Assembly: GCA_900540475.1 (NCBI GenBank)
Contig: UQGG01000026.1
Location: 29,558 to 93,557, forward strand
Reading direction: 5' to 3'
Length of the DNA stretch: 64,000 nucleotides
From: an uncultured Robinsoniella sp.
GTDB lineage: Bacteria > Bacillota > Clostridia > Lachnospirales > Lachnospiraceae
Shown here: one piece after another, positions 8,549-15,780 of the stretch
Layout of the letters: each line of letters opens with the position of its first letter
Numbering within the stretch: position 1 is the stretch's first letter
Translations under genes and position numbers: made by a program
Notes under the pieces: generated by a model
Told to the model about the DNA's origin: nothing
Database searches by the model: none
What the model saw: the letters and a program-made list of their open reading frames with translations, nothing else

Positions 8549-8766
8549 GCTGATACCTCCTCTAAAATACCCAAAATTACTTTAATTTTATCTGCGCCGT
8601 AAGTTATTACCCAAGCAGAATCTACCGGTTCATCCACCACCATACCCTTTTTTGAAGTATCGATCTGTACAATATCGCCTGGATGAACTTCTATAGGGCT
8701 TTTAAATGTATAGGACCGACCACACGGCTCTCCATTTTTCAAATATTTAACTTTAAATAATTGCAT
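8545..8766 (-). CDS. Hypothetical small phage protein
   Basis: 73 aa with an all-beta look: it begins MQLFKVKYLKNGEPCGRSYT and continues with short strands ending in a conserved-looking HPGDIVQID and WVITYGADKIKVI. Related small proteins accompany recT in Clostridia prophages; function unknown. It is immediately downstream of the SbcC-like ATPase and overlaps the 46-aa gene by 4 bp. Confidence 0.6.
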   Translation of the reverse strand: MQLFKVKYLKNGEPCGRSYTFKSPIEVHPGDIVQIDTSKKGMVVDEPVDSAWVITYGADKIKVILGILEEVSA

Positions 8767-10728
8767 CTACGCCACCTCCAATTTCAAAACTGGATCTTCG
8801 GTCACTTTCAGCAACACAAGCTGACAATCCATGTTAGGAATACGATCATCATTGATTGACTCTGCCCGATCAAGAAATACTGGAAGATTTATTCCAAAGA
8901 ATTTTTGCAATGAATCACATATATCCAACTCTGCAATAATTTCACGACCGGTATTAGTGGATTCTCCAAATCTTTTCCCATCAACCAGAGGAATACAGCA
9001 TTCCTTATATTCACCATTTTTCTGATAGGCAAAGAGTTCCCACCGAACAACCGTAAACTTGCTATTAATTTCCCCGACTAACAATTCATTCTTTTTCTTG
9101 GATACCAGTGACAACTGGTACAAGATTTTCTCAGAATCCGCCTTTGCCTGCTCATATTCTCGTTGCTTCTGCTGCAATACGGTGATCTGCTCGTCTATGT
9201 CAACATTGTTAGATGCTTTTGCAATTTGTGCCTGCACGATTTCTAATTCTTCATTGAGCTGCCTTATCTCTGCTTTTATGGCGTTTGAATAGTCAGCTCC
9301 GGACTCCATGGCTTTCAATGCTTCTTCCATTGAATGAAGTTTCAAACAAAGTGCCTCATACTCTTGGTTATCAGAAAGATCCGGATCATTTTGAAGTGTT
9401 GACAACTTTTCTAATGCCTTTGTTTTTTGACCATTAAATCGAATCTTCTCCGCTTTATACTGCTCAATTTCCAGTTCAATGTCCTTGATCGTTTTGGTGT
9501 CTTGCTCAATAGTATTTTTTAATTCCATTCCCATTGAAGAAATAATTTCAATTTTTGACTGTTTTTCTATCCGAAATGTCTTTTTTGAATCCTCTTTTTT
9601 CTGATGAAATTCTGCTCTAATCTGGTCGATATGTTCTTCCGGATACGTCTGACCGCAATTCGGACAAATTGTGGACTCTTCGTCAAATATCCATTTAGAC
9701 TCATCAAATTCAGTTGATACAGCCTCTTGATATTCTTTAACGAGTTTTCTCCTTTCTGTCTCATTTCGGACAATATTGGCCTTTAACTTTTCAATATCCA
9801 TAATGGCCATTTTGTGTTTTCTCTCTGCGGAATCAAATTCCATATCCGCAGCATCGGCAATATCTTGGTATTTTTTTCTTTCAAAATGAAGTTCTTCACA
9901 TGCTTTTCTATTTATATCATTTATTTCGAACTGTACCTGCAATAATTCAGTGGAAGCTTTTTTATACTTTTCTGAAGCCAAATTCCCATTCTCAACCAAA
10001 GATTGCTTCTCAGATATTTGTTCCTTTAAACAATTTGACTGAAGTTCTAATTCAGCAATATCATAATCAACTTTAGCCTTTTCAAGTCCTATGATCTGGT
10101 TAGGAATCGCTTTTACCTGTTCTTCTGCCTTCTTCTTGGAAGCCTTGTGCATTGCTTCAATCTCATTAAATTTATACTTATCCAAAAGAGCTGCTATTTC
10201 AGCGCAACCTTCTGTTAACGTTGCCACTTCCTTATCCGATTTGGATTCAGCCATTTCAAACAATACTTTACGCATATCATTTACCTTTTGGCTCGTAAAA
10301 ACATCTGGGTGACTCAATGGGAGAAATTTATCAAAATTAATTCCCATCTCTTCCAAATATGCTTTAAAATCACGCTCTGTTTTAGGTACACTGTTAATCT
10401 CATAGGTATTTGTAAGAGTAACCTTGGATACCCCTCTGGAATCTGGCTTGGATACTGCCCTCTTTTGCTGTTTAGATACCAGAGTTTCTATCCCGTTTAT
10501 ATCTAATACAGCTTCAACTTTTGGTATGCATTCTTCTATATCATACGGCCTAACATTAGGATTGCTATGCAATTCATAATCCTTATCCGACCATAACCAA
10601 TACCAGGCGGTTGCAATGCTTGTCTTACCGATGCCATTCATGGCCATAATTTTTGTGATATTGCCAAATTTATATACTGCTTCCTTGATCCCTTTAAAAT
10701 CTGTTATACGAAGTTCCTTTATCTGCAT
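8767..10728 (-). CDS. SbcC/Rad50-like SMC-type ATPase with zinc-hook cysteines
   Basis: 653 aa. The N-terminus KELRITDFKGIKEAVYKFG and P-loop AMNGIGKTSIATAW (residues 28-41) define the ATPase head. Long coiled coil follows, broken near residue 356 by CPNCGQTYPEEHI, a C-x2-C zinc-hook-like motif. The C-terminal head has a degenerate Walker B, LPVFLDRAESIND, near residue 617. Such phage ATPases process DNA ends with a nuclease subunit; here no SbcD-like nuclease is adjacent, though an MBL-fold protein is two genes away. It serves the recT module. Confidence 0.75.
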   Translation of the reverse strand: MQIKELRITDFKGIKEAVYKFGNITKIMAMNGIGKTSIATAWYWLWSDKDYELHSNPNVRPYDIEECIPKVEAVLDINGIETLVSKQQKRAVSKPDSRGVSKVTLTNTYEINSVPKTERDFKAYLEEMGINFDKFLPLSHPDVFTSQKVNDMRKVLFEMAESKSDKEVATLTEGCAEIAALLDKYKFNEIEAMHKASKKKAEEQVKAIPNQIIGLEKAKVDYDIAELELQSNCLKEQISEKQSLVENGNLASEKYKKASTELLQVQFEINDINRKACEELHFERKKYQDIADAADMEFDSAERKHKMAIMDIEKLKANIVRNETERRKLVKEYQEAVSTEFDESKWIFDEESTICPNCGQTYPEEHIDQIRAEFHQKKEDSKKTFRIEKQSKIEIISSMGMELKNTIEQDTKTIKDIELEIEQYKAEKIRFNGQKTKALEKLSTLQNDPDLSDNQEYEALCLKLHSMEEALKAMESGADYSNAIKAEIRQLNEELEIVQAQIAKASNNVDIDEQITVLQQKQREYEQAKADSEKILYQLSLVSKKKNELLVGEINSKFTVVRWELFAYQKNGEYKECCIPLVDGKRFGESTNTGREIIAELDICDSLQKFFGINLPVFLDRAESINDDRIPNMDCQLVLLKVTEDPVLKLEVA

Positions 10729-10889
10729 TTTACTTCCCCTTTCTCCATTTCAATGCCAAATGCCACGTCAGTTTCTATTGAATCCATCAAAATCAATATT
10801 TGTGTTGGTGTATATGGAGGAGTAGACCTCCAGGTCTGCTTTACCATTTGTTGCTTCAGCTCCAACCACATTTCATGATATTTATTCAT
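10719..10889 (-). CDS. 56-aa hypothetical phage protein
   Basis: Starts MNKYHEMWLELKQQMVKQTW and ends in EMEKGEVKCR, with the stop 10 bp inside the following ATPase gene, so the two are coupled. AAGGA lies 7 nt before the ATG. A short helical protein of unknown role. Confidence 0.55.
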   Translation of the reverse strand: MNKYHEMWLELKQQMVKQTWRSTPPYTPTQILILMDSIETDVAFGIEMEKGEVKCR

Positions 10890-10927
10890 TGCAATTTCCT
10901 TTCCAGTGATGTATAATCAATTTGAGT

Positions 10928-11134
10928 TTATTTGTTAGTTCCGCTTACTTTGGTCGGTTGCGGAACTTTTTTAATTGCTGGAAATTTTGATACGTTTTTC
11001 AAAATTCCTGTTTTCTTATGTATGACTTTCAAATAGAAATCTGTTTCTGAAACATACATATAATCGTGCCAATTATATCCGCCATCCATCAGGATCTGCT
11101 TCTGCACCCTTGTGAGTTTCTTTGGTTGTTTCAT
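10928..11134 (-). CDS. DUF6906-like small protein
   Basis: 68 aa. MKQPKKLTRVQKQILMDGGY followed by a Y-x-Y-V-S-E segment and VIHKKTG matches the small DUF6906-type proteins common in Lachnospiraceae prophages and mobile elements. The start at 11134 is chosen because GGGAGG is 5 to 7 nt upstream and the ATG overlaps the previous stop as ATGA; an earlier ATG at 11170 is inside the preceding gene. Function unknown. Confidence 0.65.
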   Translation of the reverse strand: MKQPKKLTRVQKQILMDGGYNWHDYMYVSETDFYLKVIHKKTGILKNVSKFPAIKKVPQPTKVSGTNK

Positions 11135-11457
11135 GGCTTCTCCTCCCATAAATCCAATTCCTGAAGGCAATACTTATATGCAATGCCTATAGGACGCGTA
11201 AATACATTCTGAGATAATGCAATTGCTTTTTTCTTTAATTCCTTAACCTTTGCGGAATCAACAAATTTAATTTCTGTAATCTCATCGCTATTTTTCATAT
11301 TATATTCAACCGGCTTTATAATGAAATAAATTAGCACTGAAAACCACGATACAGTCAAAACCATTTCCGGGACTGTTAAAAATGTCATGAATCCAATTTG
11401 AACAGTTTCTATTATTGTCGTAGCCGCCAATACACTAATAATTTTATTTTTTAGCAA
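11131..11457 (-). CDS. Small two-helix membrane protein
   Basis: 108 aa. Two hydrophobic helices are clear (residues about 5-27 and 31-47), followed by a cytoplasmic tail of about 60 residues with a basic stretch KVKELKKKAIAL. It is coupled to the DUF6906-like gene by ATGA. Not recognised; a membrane anchor or holin-like role cannot be excluded. Confidence 0.55.
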   Translation of the reverse strand: MLKNKIISVLAATTIIETVQIGFMTFLTVPEMVLTVSWFSVLIYFIIKPVEYNMKNSDEITEIKFVDSAKVKELKKKAIALSQNVFTRPIGIAYKYCLQELDLWEEKP

Positions 11458-11462
11458 CCGTG

Positions 11463-12266
11463 TTACTCCTTTCCACTTAGTTTCCTCGGACTGAAAATCA
11501 TATCTAATACAGTTTTATGCAGATAGTTTTTCTGTGCATCTTTATGCACTTTACATGGATTTTTGCAATAACCTTTCCTGCGACATAAACTGCATCTACC
11601 TTCTTCCTTCCATTGTTCGTCAGTCATCTCTTTCCACCTCTGTAAATTTATAATTTTGTCTTCCTGGATCTCACTTGGTTGTTTACCAAGAGTATTAATA
11701 CGCTCTAACTGCCGGTCTAATTTCTGATTAATAATTTCAGAAATATCATCTTCCTTAACACCCAGTAGTTCTTTCATCTGGCAAATCATAATGCTAACAT
11801 CTGCTATTTCTTCTATAACATTTTCGTGCGCTTGAGCAATTTCTATACCATTCCCTCCGAAGGTCTTCTTTCGCCAAAGCTTATTGATTGCCTGGGTAAG
11901 CTCTGCCATTTCTTCAATACACTGACGGCTTTGCGGCTCGTATCCATACCATTCAGCAATCAGTTTCATCTTTTTTTCATCTATAATTACCGGTTTATAT
12001 GTAGATGCTTCATCAGGTGTGTTTTGCAATTCTGCTTTGATCCAATCGCAAATAGCGTCAATCGCATCATTTAAGTTTGCTGACTGTTGTTCTTCTTTCT
12101 CTCTGACTTCATCAAGATATTGGTAAGTATCTGTTTTCAGTTTTATTGTCGCAATCATTATATTGCTAAATACATCGTCTCTTTCAATTTCCAAACTCAT
12201 TACGCCTTCCAGCTCAATACCGTTTAGATAAACATTTCTGTTGTTATCTATTCTTAACTTGTTCAA
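11463..12266 (-). CDS. MazG-like nucleotide pyrophosphohydrolase fused to a cysteine-rich tail
   Basis: 267 aa. The central part (residues about 100-190) carries the MazG/dUTPase-2 pattern: CIEEMAELTQAINKL gives E-x-x-E, and VIEEIADVSIMICQM gives the second E-x-x-D metal motif. These enzymes hydrolyse nucleoside triphosphates, possibly alarmones or modified nucleotides. The N-terminal 45 residues form a separate beta-rich domain, and the tail CSLCRRKGYCKNPCKVH (near residue 228) looks like a zinc-binding cluster. A MazG core flanked by two extra domains is an unusual layout. Confidence 0.7.
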   Translation of the reverse strand: MNKLRIDNNRNVYLNGIELEGVMSLEIERDDVFSNIMIATIKLKTDTYQYLDEVREKEEQQSANLNDAIDAICDWIKAELQNTPDEASTYKPVIIDEKKMKLIAEWYGYEPQSRQCIEEMAELTQAINKLWRKKTFGGNGIEIAQAHENVIEEIADVSIMICQMKELLGVKEDDISEIINQKLDRQLERINTLGKQPSEIQEDKIINLQRWKEMTDEQWKEEGRCSLCRRKGYCKNPCKVHKDAQKNYLHKTVLDMIFSPRKLSGKE

Positions 12267-12306
12267 TGCTGTTCTCCTTCCGACTGATCGTCCAATGGTT
12301 TACTGG

Positions 12307-12624
12307 TTATCCGAATATCATTTTCTTTATATCTTCTTTCCCTGACTGCTTCCGCATTGGCTTTTCTTTTTCGCCAGTTACCGGCTGTTCCTTCCTATAG
12401 AATTGACTCATAGGTATTCTTATGACTCTCCCGGTCCTCGCTGCAGTTTCGACTACGCCCTCTTTTATCAGGTCATAAATGTGATTCCGGGAACATTTCA
12501 TTTTTTCTGCTACTTCTTCGGGGGTGAAGAAACCATCGTCTGCTCTGGCTTTTAGGTATTCTATGGCTTCTTGAAGCCTCTTGTTTTCTTCCTCTAACAG
12601 GGAAATTCTTTCTTCGATTCCCAC
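12307..12624 (-). CDS. Helix-turn-helix excisionase/MerR-like DNA-binding protein
   Basis: 105 aa. A short coiled coil (residues 1-25) precedes a helix-turn-helix of the excisionase type: FFTPEEVAEKMKCSRNHIYD, then DLIKEGVVETAARTGRVIRI. A GTG start is used, with AAAGGAG 6 nt upstream. Proteins of this class act as Xis or as small early activators. It lies at the head of a group of replication genes; a directionality role with the integrase is possible. Confidence 0.65.
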   Translation of the reverse strand: MGIEERISLLEEENKRLQEAIEYLKARADDGFFTPEEVAEKMKCSRNHIYDLIKEGVVETAARTGRVIRIPMSQFYRKEQPVTGEKEKPMRKQSGKEDIKKMIFG

Positions 12625-12726
12625 GTTTATCTCCTTTCTTCATTGCTATTTCCTGCCATTTTTCATATAATATTGCTACAGGCTGCTCCAGCAGCTGAGT
12701 ACATATGAAAGGAGTGAATCTCATAT

Positions 12727-13311
12727 ATGGAACTTTCTGTAATTATAAATATTGTGCTTTGTATATTATCTTTTTTACTTGCCGCCATATCAATTATTTT
12801 TGTTATCATAACTATTCGTCAGAACAATAGATTAATGGACCAAAATAATAAATTAATAGATCAAAATAATCGTATGATAGAGAACTCGACTCGCCCTTAT
12901 ATAATTATGTATGGTTTAAATTTGAACTTTGGCACACCCTTATACCATTTAATATTAAAAAATTTTGGGCAATCAGGTGCGATTATACATAATCTTTCTT
13001 GCAATTATGATTTATTGAAATTTTCCAAGCGATCCGATACGAATTTAGCACCATTTTCTAACATGGAGAATACATTTTTAGCACCAGGCCAGTCAATATC
13101 ATCTGCAATTGATTGGAAAAAAGCAGTAAAAGAAACATCTTTATTGAATTTCACAATCGAGTATTCATGCAATGGTAAATCATACAAAGAAGTTTGTCCT
13201 GTTAATTTAAACTCTTCCAATGGGAACACTATTAGCAAATGCGACAAAGAAAATGATAATATCCATAATATTTCTTATGCTATCCAAGAATATGTGGTTC
13301 GGAACTCATGA
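12727..13311 (+). CDS. Single-pass membrane protein on the opposite strand (prophage accessory gene)
   Basis: 194 aa. It has one long transmembrane helix at residues 5-28, then a polar repeat (MDQNNKLIDQNNRMIENSTR) that looks like a short coiled coil, then a beta-rich soluble domain. It is the only plus-strand gene inside the leftward early operon and is more AT-rich than its neighbours, which is the usual look of an added accessory gene. AAAGGAG precedes the ATG. Membrane position suggests superinfection exclusion or host-surface action; unproven. Confidence 0.6.
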   Translation: MELSVIINIVLCILSFLLAAISIIFVIITIRQNNRLMDQNNKLIDQNNRMIENSTRPYIIMYGLNLNFGTPLYHLILKNFGQSGAIIHNLSCNYDLLKFSKRSDTNLAPFSNMENTFLAPGQSISSAIDWKKAVKETSLLNFTIEYSCNGKSYKEVCPVNLNSSNGNTISKCDKENDNIHNISYAIQEYVVRNS

Positions 13312-13486
13312 GCATAAATTTAGATCCCATTCTTTTAACGACCTCTGATAATGTAAACTCACACGCAGTGTATGTCTGATATTCTTTAGGAAGGCTATTT
13401 CTCAATGCATTCATTACATTTGGAATAGCCTTTTCAATATCTTCTTCCAGGACTACGCTCCCATCTTTTAAACAATATTCACCCAT
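13280..13486 (-). CDS. Hypothetical small phage protein
   Basis: 68 aa, helical, not recognised. GGAGG lies about 9 nt before its ATG. Its 3' end overlaps the end of the opposite-strand membrane-protein gene by 32 bp, so the two transcripts are antisense there. The gap to the next gene (13487-13585) holds only a cysteine-pair fragment on the other strand. Confidence 0.5.
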   Translation of the reverse strand: MGEYCLKDGSVVLEEDIEKAIPNVMNALRNSLPKEYQTYTACEFTLSEVVKRMGSKFMLMSSEPHILG

Positions 13487-13585
13487 TATTTGCTACCTCC
13501 AGTCTTTTATGTTCTTCTAACCAGCTTGTCTATTTCTGCTATTTGCCAACTAATAAGCACCCTGAATGTCCTAAATGCGGAAGAA

Positions 13586-13840
13586 CTACCTGGATGAAGT
13601 ATTAAAAAACTCATCAACTCTTTTATCGTAGTGGTCGTTTTTGACACCTTGCTCATTATCGACCGCCTCAATAATAAAATGTTTACTCCAGTATGTTCGT
13701 CCTGATTTCATTATGATTAGTCCTAGATATTTCTTATTATCCTTTTCGTAAAACGTATACAATAATCTGGGCTTAATTGTTGTTTTTAACTTGATTATCC
13801 AGTGCCTTATCATAGCTGCCGATTTGCTTTTTAGTTTCAT
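13586..13840 (-). CDS. Hypothetical basic phage protein
   Basis: 84 aa, basic N-terminal half (MKLKSKSAAMIRHWIIKLKT) followed by beta-strand-like segments. No recognised family. It lies 15 bp downstream of the antirepressor gene and has a weak AGAAAGG site, so it probably depends on read-through translation. Confidence 0.45.
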   Translation of the reverse strand: MKLKSKSAAMIRHWIIKLKTTIKPRLLYTFYEKDNKKYLGLIIMKSGRTYWSKHFIIEAVDNEQGVKNDHYDKRVDEFFNTSSR

Positions 13841-13855
13841 GGTTGTTTGCCTTTC

Positions 13856-14602
13856 TTAACTTGCTTTCCACAATCCCATCTGTGAATTTGTATCTTCAAC
13901 CTGCCCTGCTAAAATCAGGGGCAACTCATAGATTTCGATTATATTAACTGCCTTCTCACATTGGCTGCGTTTAATAGCTTTGTAAGATGTAACGCCAAAT
14001 TGTCTTTTAAGTTCACCATAGATATCGGCGTATACTTTGCTTCTTAAAGATCTGTCCTTATAAGCTTCTGAATCTTTACCGCCAAGACACTGAATGCCTT
14101 TACGTCTTACTGCTCCTGTGATCTTACATTCCTCTATACCGAGGATTGGCATGTCCTGTTTAAATTCCTGCAGGTCCTTGTCTATGGAAGAAACTCTTTC
14201 GTCTATCTCTCCAATTGCCTGCAATTGTAATTTTATTTGCTCTGTGGCTGTGAGGGGCTTTCTCTTATTGAAGTAGTTGCTTACCAGTTGGCGCTGTACG
14301 GTCCATGCTAGATCATCAGTGAATGATTTCACCAGCATCAGGTAGCCTTGTTCTGTAAAAACTATTAATCCCCTATTTGGAATTTCTAAAGTACGAATAT
14401 CGTACTTTTCAACATCTGATGGTTTTATAAGGAAATAATCTTCATCTTCAATTAAATGTTTTGCATTGGTGTTAAAATTCCTCTTTGCAGTTCCTTCTGG
14501 TCTTTCATGCACCAGATCAATATCTTTAAAAGTTACTACTCTTCGACCTCTAAATTCCTTTTCTGAAATCTCTTGATTTCCAATTTTGATTAGGCTGTTC
14601 AT
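13856..14602 (-). CDS. ORF6N/ORF6C-domain phage antirepressor
   Basis: 248 aa. The N-terminal ORF6N domain begins IKIGNQEISEKEFRGRRVVTF and contains VHERPEGTAKRNFNTN, with the usual GLIVFTEQGYLMLVKSF end; the C-terminal ORF6C half starts after residue 120 with a coiled coil and SYKAIKRSQCEKAVNII. Such proteins counter a phage repressor or adjust early expression. It is second in the early operon, as usual for an antirepressor, behind the divergent XRE repressor. Confidence 0.8.
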   Translation of the reverse strand: MNSLIKIGNQEISEKEFRGRRVVTFKDIDLVHERPEGTAKRNFNTNAKHLIEDEDYFLIKPSDVEKYDIRTLEIPNRGLIVFTEQGYLMLVKSFTDDLAWTVQRQLVSNYFNKRKPLTATEQIKLQLQAIGEIDERVSSIDKDLQEFKQDMPILGIEECKITGAVRRKGIQCLGGKDSEAYKDRSLRSKVYADIYGELKRQFGVTSYKAIKRSQCEKAVNIIEIYELPLILAGQVEDTNSQMGLWKAS

Positions 14603-14616
14603 GTTTTTCTCCTTTT

Positions 14617-14775
14617 CTAGCTAGTCATTTTATGGTCCTCATTATTAATGGGCTTAAAAATAGTTTTTCCGATAATAATACCTTGCCTCACCCTTTCCCT
14701 CTCTTCCGGTGAAAGTTGTATTAATAGCGAAGCTAATGACATAATATCTTTCTTTTTGTCCTTTAATGTATTCAT
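14617..14775 (-). CDS. 52-aa first gene of the early operon
   Basis: Encodes MNTLKDKKKDIMSLASLLIQ followed by LSPEERERVRQGIIIGKTIF and a short tail. An excellent AAGGAGG lies 7 nt before the ATG. It is the first gene after the early promoter. Similar tiny helical proteins often open the early operon in Clostridia prophages. Function unknown; position suggests regulation. Confidence 0.65.
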   Translation of the reverse strand: MNTLKDKKKDIMSLASLLIQLSPEERERVRQGIIIGKTIFKPINNEDHKMTS

Positions 14776-14788
14776 TTTCTCACCTCCT

Positions 14789-14866
14789 TGTTTGTTAAGG
14801 ACATATTATCACACTCTTTAGTCCTTGTCAAACACTATTTTATTTTATTTTTGTCCTTGACAAACA
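14789..14866. promoter_or_regulatory. Three-operator switch region of the prophage
   Basis: Three copies of a 14-bp motif lie between the repressor and the early operon: GTCCTTAACAAACA (reverse strand, 14789-14802), GTCCTTGTCAAACA (14821-14834) and GTCCTTGACAAACA (14853-14866). Their starts are 32 and 32 bp apart, three helical turns each. The middle copy contains the TTGACA of the early promoter on the minus strand and the right copy that of the repressor promoter on the plus strand. This fits repressor binding sites controlling both directions. Confidence 0.8.
14803..14831 (-). promoter_or_regulatory. Early promoter (leftward)
   Basis: On the minus strand TTGACA (14826-14831), a 17-bp spacer and TAATAT (14803-14808). 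The -35 hexamer is inside the middle operator and the expected start site falls in the left operator, so bound repressor would block it. It drives the 52-aa gene and the early operon. Confidence 0.75.
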
Positions 14867-14885
14867 TAAATATATTTGTTACTCT
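14857..14885 (+). promoter_or_regulatory. Repressor promoter (rightward)
   Basis: TTGACA (14857-14862), a 17-bp spacer and a weak TACTCT (14880-14885). The -35 is embedded in the right operator, which predicts autoregulation of the XRE repressor gene that starts at 14908. Confidence 0.55.
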
Positions 14886-14907
14886 TTCTATTAAGGAGGT
14901 GTAAAAA

Positions 14908-15285
14908 ATGGACGCAGTTGATAGAATAAAACTTTTAAGAGGAAAAGACTTCTATAATCTAAATCAGATGCAATTCGCTAATCATATAGGCATATCACGT
15001 TCTAATTTAGCCAATATAGAAACACGTAAAGTAAAGCTTACAGAAAGAGTCGCTAAAGATATATGCAAGGAATTTAAAATAAACTATCTATGGCTACTTG
15101 AAGGAAGGGGAGAGCCTTTTACTGAAACCCCTAACGATATATTCGATGAAATAAAAAAAGAATATAATTTAAATGATAATGATATTGATTTATTGAAAGA
15201 ATATTCTGAGATGTCGCATGATGAAAGAAACAGCTTAAGAGAATATATAAAATCTTTGATACGAACAAAAAAAGCAGGGGATTAA
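14908..15285 (+). CDS. XRE-family prophage repressor
   Basis: 125 aa. An HTH domain covers residues 1-70 with NQMQFANHIGISRSNLANIE as the recognition unit and YLWLLEGRGEPF as the usual closing segment. The C-terminal half is acidic and helical, ending IKSLIRTKKAGD, and has no peptidase domain, so induction would not be by RecA-driven self-cleavage; an antirepressor is more likely. AAGGAGG lies 7 nt upstream. It reads away from the early operon and is the probable ligand of the three operators. Confidence 0.8.
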   Translation: MDAVDRIKLLRGKDFYNLNQMQFANHIGISRSNLANIETRKVKLTERVAKDICKEFKINYLWLLEGRGEPFTETPNDIFDEIKKEYNLNDNDIDLLKEYSEMSHDERNSLREYIKSLIRTKKAGD

Positions 15286-15295
15286 TTCCCCCTGC
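15267..15295 (-). terminator. Terminator shared by the repressor and a 39-aa gene
   Basis: GCAGGGG (15274-15280) pairs with CCCCTGC (15289-15295). On the minus strand seven T residues follow, giving a good intrinsic terminator for the 39-aa gene. The hairpin overlaps the stop codons of both convergent genes and may also stop the repressor transcript. Confidence 0.7.
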
Positions 15296-15401
15296 CAACA
15301 AATAGATTATTTATATAGTTATAGATACGCTTTAAAATTGCATTACTCTTTATGAGTTTTAGCAAATCAATTATTAATGTTATATATTCTTCATTACTCA
15401 T
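15282..15401 (-). CDS. 39-aa helical protein convergent to the repressor
   Basis: MSNEEYITLIIDLLKLIKSN followed by AILKRIYNYINNLFVGRGN. GGAGGG lies 7 nt before the ATG. The stop overlaps the repressor stop on the other strand by 4 bp. Very short amphipathic proteins of this type are found beside repressors in Lachnospiraceae prophages. Its end-on position makes it a possible partner or antagonist of the repressor; unproven. Confidence 0.6.
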   Translation of the reverse strand: MSNEEYITLIIDLLKLIKSNAILKRIYNYINNLFVGRGN

Positions 15402-15780
15402 ATGTATGCCCTCCTTGATTTGGATGCAAAAACCCGAAATTCCTATGTAATTATAATACTACTGGCATTCGATTTTTGCAATAGTTTTTCGAACATAAGT
15501 TCTTATTTTATTATTTTTTAGGAGGCGCGCCTTTAATATGATTTGATTATAGTATATAATTCGACAATTGAAAATGTCAAAATATGGAAATAAATATATG
15601 TAAAGTGCCCATGTTTACATATATTTGTACATTGTTTATACCGGCTATCCAATTATTATTAATAATTTACAGTTTCGCGCAAACTTTCCTGGTTTTCGCG
15701 CAAAGACCAACCAAAGTGCTTATATATATTTTTGTTAAAAATCACTAACACCTAATATCAGAAAAGAGGGTGATTTACAA
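15402..15780. other. AT-rich intergenic region with direct repeats
   Basis: This 379-bp gap has no gene. It contains a 10-bp palindrome AGGCGCGCCT (15524-15533), conspicuous in AT-rich surroundings, and two copies of TTTCGCGCAAA described separately. The promoter for the 39-aa gene should lie at the left end and that of the response-regulator gene at the right. Confidence 0.6.
15673..15704 (+). promoter_or_regulatory. Candidate LytTR binding site upstream of the response regulator
   Basis: TTTCGCGCAAA occurs at 15673-15683 and again at 15694-15704, a direct repeat of 21-bp period. LytTR-domain regulators are known to bind direct repeats about two helical turns apart. A TATATA box lies about 16 bp downstream (near 15721), so the right repeat sits over the -35 position. 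This suggests autoactivation by the LytTR protein encoded 77 bp downstream. Confidence 0.55.

Noticed and set aside
12473..12724. Open frame of 83 codons overlapping the HTH gene
   Set aside because: Shadow of the excisionase-like gene in another frame; very basic low-complexity composition.
13530..13605. Plus-strand fragment with a zinc-ribbon-like CPKCG ending in TTWMKY
   Set aside because: No start codon or ribosome-binding site is seen; it could be a gene remnant, but too little is left to call.
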